In this document: piece by piece, positions 28,394 to 36,063 of the stretch
Position numbering within the stretch: the first letter of the stretch is position 1
Layout: each line of letters starts with the position of its first letter
Assembly: GCF_005405485.1 (NCBI RefSeq)
Contig: NZ_BJED01000007.1
Location: forward strand, 62,001 to 126,000
Direction of reading: 5' to 3'
DNA length: 64,000 nt
From: Enterococcus hulanensis
GTDB lineage: Bacteria; Bacillota; Bacilli; Lactobacillales; Enterococcaceae
Made by a program: the position numbers and the translations under genes
The notes under the pieces: model-generated
Told to the model about the DNA's origin: nothing
The model's database searches: none
The model's input: the letters and a program-made list of their open reading frames with translations, nothing else

Positions 28394-28478
28394 TAGTAGG
28401 AATTTTTTCGGATAAAAATTCTTTTATCTTCGTACGCATACGATCCCACTAATTACGCTAAAGCGTAAAGTGGGACTC
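28394..28478. repeat. Diverged hairpin repeat, copy B
   Basis: Contains TCGTACGCATACGA (an inverted repeat TCGTA/TACGA) followed by TCCCACTAATTACGC and GCGTAAAGTGGGA, which pair as a two-part stem. It begins with TAGTAGGAATT, parallel to TAGTAAGAATT in copy A, and ends next to the rnpB terminator. Confidence 0.65.
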
Positions 28479-28480
28479 GC

Positions 28481-28511
28481 AAAAAAACCTTCACAACGCA
28501 AAGTTGGAAGG
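28481..28511 (-). terminator. Terminator of rnpB
   Basis: Minus strand: CCTTCCAAC and GTTGTGAAGG arms followed by seven T, immediately after the P1 helix of RNase P RNA. Confidence 0.8.
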
Positions 28512-28519
28512 CACACCCT

Positions 28520-28915
28520 GAATTGCTGCAATTTTCTGTAAGCCATGTTTTGTACGGCGATCAACTCAGGGAAGTGTGATCGTCGTGGTAATCATCTATC
28601 TCCGGCATAAATGCCGTCTCTTTCATCGTTCATTTCCTTAGAAAGAGCGCCCCTACCATCGTTTGGGTTGCTCGCTCGAGGGGTTTACCGCGTTCCACCA
28701 TTTTGATTTCTCAAAATGCTTCGTCACTGTGGCACTTTCAAGAATACTCAGGCATAGATTACTCCTTAGCCCTTTTTTCTGCCGTTACTCCAAAAGAAGT
28801 ACCTTAGCTTATGATTTCGCTAAGCACGAACACTACAGACATCTCAGTCTGTGCGAGCATGGACTTTCCTCAGCCTGCGCAAAGCAGACCGCGATCACCC
28901 AAAAATTGCATCATT
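28520..28915 (-). ncRNA. rnpB: RNase P RNA (class B)
   Basis: The catalytic RNA of RNase P, which trims tRNA 5' leaders. Conserved blocks are visible on the minus strand: GAGGAAAGTCCATGCTCGCA near the 5' end, CGAAATCATAAGCTAAGGTA in the middle, and ACAAAACATGGCTTACAGAA near the 3' end. P1 is formed by TGCAATTTTT (about 28902-28911) and GAAAATTGCA (28527-28536). About 395 nt, normal for Firmicute type B. Position between gpsB and rlmL is the conserved one. Ends are estimated from P1. Confidence 0.93.
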
Positions 28916-28920
28916 CAAAT

Positions 28921-29325
28921 TTAAAATTGACGAGTCTTTTCGATATCACTCTCATCTTGAGTATAGTTTTGACCAAACTCTGAAGAAGTTGTTTGAGCTG
29001 ATGCTTGTTGATCAAGCTTCTTGCCGAATACTTCTCTTTCAAGATTGGACAAACGTTTCAAGATGTCAAAGTTCGTAACTGCTGAACTCTTAGGCGCCGC
29101 TTCTTTCACACGTGAAGGTGCTGGCTGAGCTTTTGACAGTTGTTCAACTTTTGCTTTCAAACGGTCATTTTCTTCTCTTAGTGTTAATAATTCTTTGTTA
29201 TAAGCTTCATAATCTTTGATTACATTGTCCAAAAATTCATCAACTTCGATCGGATCGTAGCCACGCATTTTTGTTTTAAATTCTTGCTCCAAAATATCGT
29301 TCGGAGTATAGATTACATTCGCCAT
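28921..29325 (-). CDS. gpsB: Cell division protein GpsB
   Basis: A cytoplasmic DivIVA-related adaptor that links penicillin-binding proteins to the division machinery. Residues ~1-70 show the DivIVA-like lipid-binding start (YTPNDILEQEFKTKMRGYDP) and a coiled coil (YEAYNKELLTLREENDRLKA); a short linker and a C-terminal helix (FDILKRLSNLEREVFGKKL) follow. 134 residues. Its known partner class, a class A PBP, is encoded nearby (pbp1a). rnpB begins right after its stop codon. Confidence 0.94.
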   Translation of the reverse strand: MANVIYTPNDILEQEFKTKMRGYDPIEVDEFLDNVIKDYEAYNKELLTLREENDRLKAKVEQLSKAQPAPSRVKEAAPKSSAVTNFDILKRLSNLEREVFGKKLDQQASAQTTSSEFGQNYTQDESDIEKTRQF

Positions 29326-29393
29326 TTTTCCACCTCATTAGCTCTAATCTTAATTTACTTTCCTATATATTCTAGCTGATATATCAGAGGAAA

Positions 29394-29951
29394 TCAAACA
29401 CTATCCCCGAAGTCTGAGGAATTTTCTAAATCATCCATCGTGATCGTAAGCAATTCATAAGAATTTCTCTCTTGAAATTTTTCAACATCTGCTAGAAAAA
29501 ATTTACTTTTGCCAGGATACTCAGTATCATATACGACTAGCGCTGCATCCGTATGCTGCAGCAGAAAATTTACATGATTTTTAAATTGTCCGGGGTTCTG
29601 ATACGGTTGATGACTGACAGAATCCACATAATCAGCCATTTGTACTAATTCGCTCAAAAGTAACTGATTGTGTTCTTTCCAGTTACTTCCGTATCCTTCG
29701 AAGGGAAAAATAATGGCTAGCTTTATTTCTGAATAATCCTGCTTCAATTCATTGATTATCTGTCCAGCCCAAATTTCCGTTCCGAGACTGCCGCTGATCA
29801 TGACCCACTCCAACCCATTTTCGATTAAAGCTGTCAATTCTCTTTTTAAAACATTCTTAATTACTTGCACACGCGGGTCTTTCTCATTGAAAATTCCCAA
29901 CTCATAGCTTTGATAACCGGTTACGTATAACCGCTGTATTGTTTCATTCAT
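29394..29951 (-). CDS. ypsA: YpsA family protein (DUF1273, SLOG fold)
   Basis: A 185-residue cytoplasmic protein of the SLOG/Rossmann-like YpsA family. It starts QRLYVTGYQSYELGIF and contains WVMISGSLGTEIWAGQI near residue 50 and AIIFPFEGYGSNWKEHN near residue 80, the usual motifs. YpsA is linked to cell division and stress in Bacillus and Staphylococcus; the ligand is unproven. It is upstream of gpsB in the same direction and divergent from recU, the conserved Firmicute arrangement. Confidence 0.9.
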   Translation of the reverse strand: MNETIQRLYVTGYQSYELGIFNEKDPRVQVIKNVLKRELTALIENGLEWVMISGSLGTEIWAGQIINELKQDYSEIKLAIIFPFEGYGSNWKEHNQLLLSELVQMADYVDSVSHQPYQNPGQFKNHVNFLLQHTDAALVVYDTEYPGKSKFFLADVEKFQERNSYELLTITMDDLENSSDFGDSV

Positions 29952-30000
29952 TGCATTTTCCTTACTTTCACTTAAAAATAAAATATCTTTCGAAAAAATT

Positions 30001-30009
30001 TGCTATAAT
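30001..30009 (+). promoter_or_regulatory. Extended -10 promoter element of recU-pbp1a
   Basis: TGCTATAAT, a consensus extended -10 hexamer, 17 bp before the recU start region; no strong -35 is needed for this type and none is obvious. Confidence 0.65.
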
Positions 30010-30025
30010 AGCTAGCAGGAGTGTG

Positions 30026-30637
30026 ATGAAAATGACCTTTCACTACCCTAATGGTCAACTATTTTCACAAAATAATCCACGAGACCGCTCATTAAAAAAA
30101 GAAACGACGTTTGCCAATCGCGGGATGCGCTTTGAAGAAGCAATCAATCAAAGCAACGAATACTACTTAACCCATGATAAGGCAGTTATCCATAAAAAGC
30201 CAACGCCGCTTCAGATTGTTAAGGTCGATTACCCCAAACGAAGCGCAGCGGTGATTAAGGAAGCGTACTTTAGACAACCGTCTACTACGGATTATAACGG
30301 TGTTTATCGTGGATATTATTTGGATTTTGAAGCAAAAGAAACAAAAAACAAAACCTCTTTCCCATTGAAGAATTTTCATCAGCATCAAATCACTCACATG
30401 CAGCAATGCTTGAAGCAAGATGCGATTTGTTTTGTTTTACTATGGTTTTCAAGCTTGAATCGTTGCTTTTTTCTTTCTGCCCAAGAACTGGTAGACTATT
30501 GGAACGGACAAGAAAATGGCAAAAAATCAATACCGCTTACACTAATTGAAACAGTTGGTATCGAGATCACACCGCAAATTGCGCCGAGAATCCCTTACTT
30601 AGCAGCGGTGGAACAATATCTTGAAAAAAGGAGTTAA
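30026..30637 (+). CDS. recU: Holliday junction resolvase RecU
   Basis: A PD-(D/E)XK nuclease that resolves recombination intermediates. The 203-residue protein begins MKMTFHYPNG and shows NRGMRFEEAINQSN, then the catalytic core YYLDFEAKETKNKTSFPL near residue 95 and HQHQITHM. AGGAG lies 4 nt before the ATG at 30026 and 10 nt before an ATG at 30032; either could be used. It overlaps the SD region of pbp1a, so the two are coupled, as in other Firmicutes. Confidence 0.93.
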   Translation: MKMTFHYPNGQLFSQNNPRDRSLKKETTFANRGMRFEEAINQSNEYYLTHDKAVIHKKPTPLQIVKVDYPKRSAAVIKEAYFRQPSTTDYNGVYRGYYLDFEAKETKNKTSFPLKNFHQHQITHMQQCLKQDAICFVLLWFSSLNRCFFLSAQELVDYWNGQENGKKSIPLTLIETVGIEITPQIAPRIPYLAAVEQYLEKRS

Positions 30638-30641
30638 TCAA

Positions 30642-32942
30642 ATGGCTAATCCCTCACGTTCGCAAAAAAATATGCGAACCCCAAAAGGAAAGAAACCTAA
30701 ACCTGCACAAAAAAAGAAAGAAAGTCGCCATATTGGGTTGAAAATAGCGATCGCAATCGTAGGGTTTCTTTGCGTTGTATTACTCACCGGTGTCGGAATC
30801 TTTTTCTTCTATGTAAAAGATGCACCTGCTTTAAGCGAAAAGAAGTTAGATGCGACTGTCTCCTCTAAGTTTTTTGACAGTGACGGCAATATTTTCGAAG
30901 AGCTTGGTGCTGAAAAACGAGAAAAAGTTAGTGCGACAAAAATTCCACAAGAATTAGATGATGCGATCGTCTCAGTAGAAGATCGTCGCTTCTTCAAGCA
31001 CAACGGAGTAGATCCGGTTCGAATCATGGGCTCGCTGGTCCATAACATCACTAACAAGGATGGCCTTCAAGGAGGAAGTACCTTGACCCAGCAGCTTGTT
31101 AAGCTCTCCTTCTTCTCCACTAAAGCATCCGATCAAACCTTACGTCGAAAAGCGCAAGAAGCTTGGTTAGCGATTCAGTTGGAGAAAAAGTATTCGAAGC
31201 AAGAAATATTAACCTACTATATTAATAAGGTTTACATGGCTAATGGTCTGTATGGAATGGAAACAGCCGCTGAATCTTATTTTGGTAAGGAATTGCAGCA
31301 TTTGACTATCGCGCAAACAGCTTTGTTAGCCGGTATGCCGCAAGCGCCCAATTCCTATGACCCTTATAAACACCCAGAAGCCGCGAAAGATCGGCGAGAT
31401 ACTGTGCTTTACACGATGTTGAATAACAAAAAGATTACTCAAGATGAGTATGATAAAGCGACAAATGAACCTATCGATCAAGGGTTATTGCCTTTAGAGA
31501 CCGATAATGAAGAAAGAAAAGTCGCTGATAACTATGTAAAAGAAGTAATTGCTCAAGTTGAAGCCAAAACAGGGAAAAATGTCTACACTGATGGCTTAGA
31601 GATTTACACAAATCTTGATACCGATGCACAAAATCGACTTTACTCAATCGTAAATGGTGACGAATATGTTCAATACCCTGATGAAGAATTGCAAATCGCT
31701 GCAACATTAGTCGATAGCAAAACTGGAAATGTCACTGCTCAAATCGGCGGACGCAATATCGCTGACGACGTTTATCTAGGTATGAACCGTGCGGTGAATA
31801 CGAGTCGCGACTTTGGTTCAACGGTTAAACCTATCACGGATTACGGTCCAGCCTTTGAATATTTACAAAAGTCTACAGGTGACCGGATTGATGACAAACA
31901 GTATTACTACGAAGGTACTAAGACAGAAGTGAAAAACTGGGATAACAGCTACCAAGGAAATATTTCGTTGCGTCAAGCTTTATATGATTCGCGGAATGTC
32001 CCCGCCGTGAAGCTGTTCAATGAAGTCGGACCTGAAAATGTCTCGAAGTTCTTGAAAAAATTAGGTATCCAATATAAAGAAATTCAACAAGCCAATGCGA
32101 TTTCAAGCAATACCGAAACGCAGGATGGCACAAAATACGGGATATCAACCGAAAAAATGGCGATTGCTTATGCAGCATTTGCCAATGGCGGAACCTATAA
32201 CGAACCACTTTATATCAATAAGATCAAATACCAAGACGGCTCTGAACAAACCTTTGAAAATGAAGGAAAAAAAGCGATGGAACCTTATACCGCTTATATG
32301 GTTACCGATATCTTGAAGGATGTAATCACTAAAGGTACCGGCTTCAAGGCTCAAATACCTAACCTGTTCCAAGCTGGTAAAACAGGGACTTCAAACTATA
32401 CAGACGATGAACTGGCTAAGATCCCTCATTATGGATCGATTTCACCGGATGTAATGTTTACTGGTTTTACTCCTCATTATTCATTGTCCATTTGGGCAGG
32501 CTATGACGATCGGATGAAACCAATAACTAGTCAGTCTGAATATATCGCTCAGGATGTTTATCGGGAAATGATGACCTATGCTTCGGAGAATGTCTCAAAT
32601 GAGGATTGGGTGATGCCGAATGATGTACTTAGAATCGGCAACGAGCTTTATGTTAAAGGAGCTTCATCCGTTCCGACGCAACCAAGCTACTCTGTTCAAA
32701 GTTCTTATTACAATAACTACTATAATCAGACAACTACCTCAAGCAGTAGTGAATCAGAGACCAGTTCGTCTGAATCTTCAACAGTAGTACCGCCAGTCAG
32801 CAGTGAGAATCCTGCAAATCCGACTCCGACGCCATCGTCGTCTGTCGAGCAGCAGCCTTCTCAGCCGTCGTCCAGTGCCAGTCAGCCTGACAACCCGGCG
32901 CAAACACCGGCACAGCAAAATATGCAGCCTGCTACAAATTAA
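30642..32942 (+). CDS. pbp1a: Class A penicillin-binding protein 1A
   Basis: A bifunctional peptidoglycan synthase at the membrane. The 766-residue protein has a basic cytoplasmic N-terminus, one transmembrane helix (residues ~30-52), a glycosyltransferase domain (EDRRFFKHNGVDPVR, LQGGSTLTQQLVKLSFF), and a transpeptidase domain with SXXK in FGSTVKP, SXN in DSRNVP and KTG in QAGKTGTSNY. The last ~95 residues are a Ser/Thr/Pro/Gln-rich extracellular tail. AAAGGAG lies 8 nt before the ATG. Coupled to recU. Confidence 0.95.
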   Translation: MANPSRSQKNMRTPKGKKPKPAQKKKESRHIGLKIAIAIVGFLCVVLLTGVGIFFFYVKDAPALSEKKLDATVSSKFFDSDGNIFEELGAEKREKVSATKIPQELDDAIVSVEDRRFFKHNGVDPVRIMGSLVHNITNKDGLQGGSTLTQQLVKLSFFSTKASDQTLRRKAQEAWLAIQLEKKYSKQEILTYYINKVYMANGLYGMETAAESYFGKELQHLTIAQTALLAGMPQAPNSYDPYKHPEAAKDRRDTVLYTMLNNKKITQDEYDKATNEPIDQGLLPLETDNEERKVADNYVKEVIAQVEAKTGKNVYTDGLEIYTNLDTDAQNRLYSIVNGDEYVQYPDEELQIAATLVDSKTGNVTAQIGGRNIADDVYLGMNRAVNTSRDFGSTVKPITDYGPAFEYLQKSTGDRIDDKQYYYEGTKTEVKNWDNSYQGNISLRQALYDSRNVPAVKLFNEVGPENVSKFLKKLGIQYKEIQQANAISSNTETQDGTKYGISTEKMAIAYAAFANGGTYNEPLYINKIKYQDGSEQTFENEGKKAMEPYTAYMVTDILKDVITKGTGFKAQIPNLFQAGKTGTSNYTDDELAKIPHYGSISPDVMFTGFTPHYSLSIWAGYDDRMKPITSQSEYIAQDVYREMMTYASENVSNEDWVMPNDVLRIGNELYVKGASSVPTQPSYSVQSSYYNNYYNQTTTSSSSESETSSSESSTVVPPVSSENPANPTPTPSSSVEQQPSQPSSSASQPDNPAQTPAQQNMQPATN

Positions 32943-32976
32943 AAAAGCCGCTCGAATTTATTTTCGAGCGGCTTTT
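32943..32976. terminator. Bidirectional terminator between pbp1a and nth
   Basis: AAAAGCCGCTCGAA and TTCGAGCGGCTTTT make a perfect 14-bp stem with a 6-nt loop, just after the pbp1a stop and covering the nth stop. Confidence 0.88.
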
Positions 32977-33611
32977 AATCTGTCTTTTCCATCTTGACAC
33001 ATATCTAACAGCGGGCAAATCTCACACTTAGGAGCTCTTGCCGTACAATGATAGCGTCCAAAGAAAATGAGCGTATGATGACTTTTAACCCATAACTCTT
33101 TTGGAATCTTGCGCATCAATGTCGCTTCAACTTCAGTCACAGAGGCATTGAGTTTGCAGATTCGTAATCGTTTCGTTACTCGCTCAACATGAGTATCTAC
33201 AGCGATCGCTGGAACCCCAAAGGCATCTCCCAGAACAACATTGGCCGTCTTTCGTCCGACACCTGGTAATTTGATCAGTTCGTCGCGAGTCGCTGGAACG
33301 ACTCCCCCATAGTTATCTAACAGCATCTGTGCGCAGGCTTTGATATTTTTGGCTTTGTTGCGATATAGTCCGATCGTCTTGATCTTCGCGATAATATCTT
33401 CCATCGGTGCCTGAGCCAATGCTTCCGGAGTTGGGTAGGCCGAAAATAATGCAGGAGTTGCTTTATTTACTGAAACATCCGTAGCCTGAGCACTTAAGAT
33501 TACCGCGATCAATAGCTGAAATGGTGAATCCGAATGCAATTCGCCAACAGCATCGGGAAACATATCATACATACGCGACATAGCTTCCATTGTTCTTTCT
33601 TTACTAAGCAT
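32958..33611 (-). CDS. nth: Endonuclease III
   Basis: A DNA glycosylase/AP lyase for oxidised pyrimidines. The 217 residues include the helix-hairpin-helix LPGVGRKTANVVLG near residue 115 with the catalytic Lys, the catalytic Asp in AIAVDTHVERV, and the C-terminal [4Fe-4S] motif CTARAPKCEICPLLDMC (C-x6-C-x2-C-x5-C). It overlaps dnaD by 8 nt; dnaD-nth next to recU-pbp is a conserved cluster. Confidence 0.95.
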   Translation of the reverse strand: MLSKERTMEAMSRMYDMFPDAVGELHSDSPFQLLIAVILSAQATDVSVNKATPALFSAYPTPEALAQAPMEDIIAKIKTIGLYRNKAKNIKACAQMLLDNYGGVVPATRDELIKLPGVGRKTANVVLGDAFGVPAIAVDTHVERVTKRLRICKLNASVTEVEATLMRKIPKELWVKSHHTLIFFGRYHCTARAPKCEICPLLDMCQDGKDRLKAARK

Positions 33612-34314
33612 CCGGGTCTTTCCTTTCTAACCAATTATATAAAGATACTTTCGGAAGTTCTTCTGAATGTTTTTGCTCTTCTTTTTGCAATAAAATCTGT
33701 TTTCTGCGGCGTTGCTCCTCTTCCACTTGAGATTTTGAGCGGATGTTTTTCTTTTCCCAGCTTTGTAATACTGTTTCGATATATTTAAAATTATAGGCTT
33801 GATTTAATACAGCTTCTTGTAACGCTAATTCAATCAAAGCGGGAGAATATTGGTCGTCATTCAACCAATAGCCGATTTTTTGGTATTCAATTGGTGATAG
33901 TGGACGGCCAAACTCTTGCTCAAAGGAACGCAGCATTTTCTTTTGAGCTGCCAAATCATCTTTTTCTTCAGCTTCAAAACGCTCCTGTTCCTTCAGTACA
34001 TCTAATTTTTCAAAGGCCGGCAGCAAGTTATAGCGATCACTTTGTCTTCCACTTTCATCTAATGCTGTTTCAAGCGTAACAAACTCTTTCTCGACCAGAT
34101 TGTTCAGCACTCCGTAGAGCTTCTCCGTTGTACTGCCCATACTTTTGGCAATTACTGTCAAATCAGGAAAATCCTCGCCGGCTTCATGCGCGGCATAAAG
34201 CTGCAGCCACAACATAAACTCATTCGTATTCAGACCAAGTTTTGTATAGTTTTGTAATAGCAGATTTGAGATTGTTGTCTCTCCGCCTGCTAGATAATCT
34301 TTTAGTGAAATCAT
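33604..34314 (-). CDS. dnaD: DNA replication protein DnaD
   Basis: A primosome component for replication initiation and restart. The 236-residue protein has the N-terminal winged-helix oligomerisation domain (LGLNTNEFMLWLQLYAAHEA, IAKSMGSTTEKLYGVLNNLV) and the C-terminal DnaB/DnaD domain (FGRPLSPIEYQKIGYWLND, YNFKYIETVLQSWEKKNI), followed by a charged tail. It is transcribed with nth from the promoter at 34338-34366. Confidence 0.93.
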   Translation of the reverse strand: MISLKDYLAGGETTISNLLLQNYTKLGLNTNEFMLWLQLYAAHEAGEDFPDLTVIAKSMGSTTEKLYGVLNNLVEKEFVTLETALDESGRQSDRYNLLPAFEKLDVLKEQERFEAEEKDDLAAQKKMLRSFEQEFGRPLSPIEYQKIGYWLNDDQYSPALIELALQEAVLNQAYNFKYIETVLQSWEKKNIRSKSQVEEEQRRRKQILLQKEEQKHSEELPKVSLYNWLERKDPDA

Positions 34315-34337
34315 TTTGAATCCTCCGTTCCCATCTC

Positions 34338-34366
34338 AGTTTACACTAAAAAAACAGGAAGTCCAA
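34338..34366 (-). promoter_or_regulatory. dnaD-nth promoter
   Basis: TTGGAC (34361-34366) and TAAACT (34338-34343) with a 17-bp spacer on the minus strand, about 25 bp from the dnaD start. Confidence 0.7.
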
Positions 34367-34393
34367 TCCTAGAAAATTGTTTTTAAGCAACGC

Positions 34394-34422
34394 AAAAACA
34401 GGAAGGTCGCCCTTCCTGTTTT
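34394..34422 (-). terminator. Terminator of nox
   Basis: AACAGGAAGG and CCTTCCTGTT stem with a 4-nt loop, followed by TTTTTG on the minus strand, just past the nox stop. Confidence 0.85.
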
Positions 34423-34426
34423 ACGT

Positions 34427-35770
34427 TTACTCAGCTTCTGCTAAAGCAGCTTGAGCTAGAATGTTCAAGTAATTCCACGGACGGTCAAAATGCGGTTGGA
34501 AGAAGAAATCTTGTAAAGCCAGGTCTTCTAACGTCATCCCGTTTTGAATCGCCACTGATAAAGTATTCGCTGATTGAGTAATATCATATTTTGAAAGGAA
34601 CTGAGCACCGAGAATCTTGTTTGTGCCTTTTTCTGAAACGATTTCCATTAACACATTTTCTGTCGTTGGCATAAATTCTGGACGATAGTTGTCTTCGATT
34701 ACCGTCACATTTACATCGATATCATTCAACGCGGCACTTTCTTTCGTAAGGCCGGTTGATCCGATGGTCCAGCCAAACAAGTAAAGTCCGGATGTTCCTT
34801 GAGTTCCGCGATATTTCACTTTTTGTTCAACAAGGTTTTGTCCGACTAGCATTCCTTGGCGTACTGCATTTGTTGCTAATGGGATATATTGATCTTTTCC
34901 GGTTGGATTGTAATGAACGACGGTAGAATCACCAGCAGAGAAAATATCGGGATTGCTGGATTGCATGTATTCGTTCACTTTGATCGCTCCGCTTGGAAGC
35001 ATATCGACTTTGCCTCTCAATAAATCAGTATTAGGTCGGAACCCAACACATAGAATGACCATGTCGGCATCAAATTCTTGACTAGCAGTTACCACTTTTG
35101 TCACTGCACCAGATTCGTCTGCCACAAATTCATTCACATTTTCACCTAACGCTAGTGTTACGCCACGGTCAACCAATTCTTTTTCCAAGAGATTCGTGAA
35201 AGGCTCATCTAAGTATTTATTTAGAATTCGTGATAGACCATCGATCAATGTAACCTGTTTGCCTGATTCAGCAAAAGCTTCTACTAATTCGATCCCGATG
35301 TAGCCGCCGCCAACAACAACGACTTTCTTCGCGTCTTTAGCTTGCTCAATGATGACATTTGCTTGGTTATAGTTTTTACATAGTAAAACATTTTTTGATT
35401 CGATTCCTTTAATTGGAGGAATGATCGGCCAAGAGCCAGTAGTGACAACTAATTTATCATAATCAACAATTTTTTCTTCGTTTGTTTTCAAATCTTTTGC
35501 TGTTACTTTTTTTGCATCTGTATCAATGTTTGTTACATCGTGTTCCATGTTCACTGTTGCACCTAGAGAAGTCAGTTCCTCAGGATTAGAATAGAATAAG
35601 CCTGCTGGATCTTTAACGACCCCGCCTACATATAAAGCGATTCCACAAGATAAGAAAGAAATGTTGTCATTACGCTCAAAGACTGTCACCTCTGCATCTG
35701 GGTGGTTTGCTAAAATATTTTTAACGGCTGCGGTTCCGGCATGTGTACATCCTACTACTACTACTTTCAT
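34427..35770 (-). CDS. nox: NADH oxidase (probably water-forming)
   Basis: A flavoprotein that oxidises NADH with O2, regenerating NAD+ and removing oxygen. The 447-residue protein has an N-terminal FAD fold (MKVVVVGCTHAGTAA), the single redox Cys in NISFLSCGIALYVG near residue 42 that marks the water-forming/CoADR-like group, an NAD fold (KKVVVVGGGYIGIELVEAF) and the dimerisation domain. ATG at 35770 has an AGAGGG SD; the frame to 35818 is rejected. H2O rather than H2O2 as product is inferred from the Cys42 motif. Confidence 0.92.
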   Translation of the reverse strand: MKVVVVGCTHAGTAAVKNILANHPDAEVTVFERNDNISFLSCGIALYVGGVVKDPAGLFYSNPEELTSLGATVNMEHDVTNIDTDAKKVTAKDLKTNEEKIVDYDKLVVTTGSWPIIPPIKGIESKNVLLCKNYNQANVIIEQAKDAKKVVVVGGGYIGIELVEAFAESGKQVTLIDGLSRILNKYLDEPFTNLLEKELVDRGVTLALGENVNEFVADESGAVTKVVTASQEFDADMVILCVGFRPNTDLLRGKVDMLPSGAIKVNEYMQSSNPDIFSAGDSTVVHYNPTGKDQYIPLATNAVRQGMLVGQNLVEQKVKYRGTQGTSGLYLFGWTIGSTGLTKESAALNDIDVNVTVIEDNYRPEFMPTTENVLMEIVSEKGTNKILGAQFLSKYDITQSANTLSVAIQNGMTLEDLALQDFFFQPHFDRPWNYLNILAQAALAEAE

Positions 35771-35824
35771 TGTCGTCCCTCTTTCGTTTAATCGTTTTTT
35801 GTTTGCAATCTTTTGCACAAGGAC

Positions 35825-35853
35825 AGTATAACAGAATTTAAATTCTGTCTAAA
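35825..35853 (-). promoter_or_regulatory. nox promoter with an 18-bp palindromic operator
   Basis: -10 TATACT (35825-35830) and weak -35 TTTAGA (35848-35853) are 17 bp apart on the minus strand. The spacer is filled by a perfect palindrome ACAGAATTTAAATTCTGT (35831-35848). A dimeric repressor or activator is likely; the palindrome does not match Rex, PerR or FNR consensus that I know. Confidence 0.7.
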
Positions 35854-36012
35854 TAAATTTGCTCACGAATAAACATTTTTATTTTTTACAAAGAAAATAT
35901 GTAAGCGCAGTTAAGAATATTCGTCTTAAGTTCCAAAGTAAATAATTATGTAAACTAATTTCGTATTTTGCAAATTGAAAACTACTCATCTCGTTCCACT
36001 GCTTTTTACAGC

Positions 36013-36045
36013 AAAAAAAGCTGAGAAGATTTCTCTTCCCAGCTT
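36013..36045 (-). terminator. Terminator of tkt
   Basis: Minus strand: AAGCTGGGAAGA and TCTTCTCAGCTT arms with a GAAA-type loop, followed by a run of seven T. Confidence 0.85.
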
Positions 36046-36063
36046 CGCTAGTCAAATGGACTC

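Larger units (their letters stand above)
28138..28480. other. rlmL-rnpB intergenic region with a duplicated hairpin element
   Basis: No gene is seen. It holds two diverged copies of one element (28210-28271 and 28394-28478), described as a repeat below, and should contain the promoter of the rlmL-HD pair. The rest is AT-rich without a clear signal. Confidence 0.6.

Noticed and set aside
28138-28480. CRISPR-like or IS-end interpretation of the duplicated element
   Set aside because: Only two diverged copies, no regular spacing, no transposase or target duplication visible.
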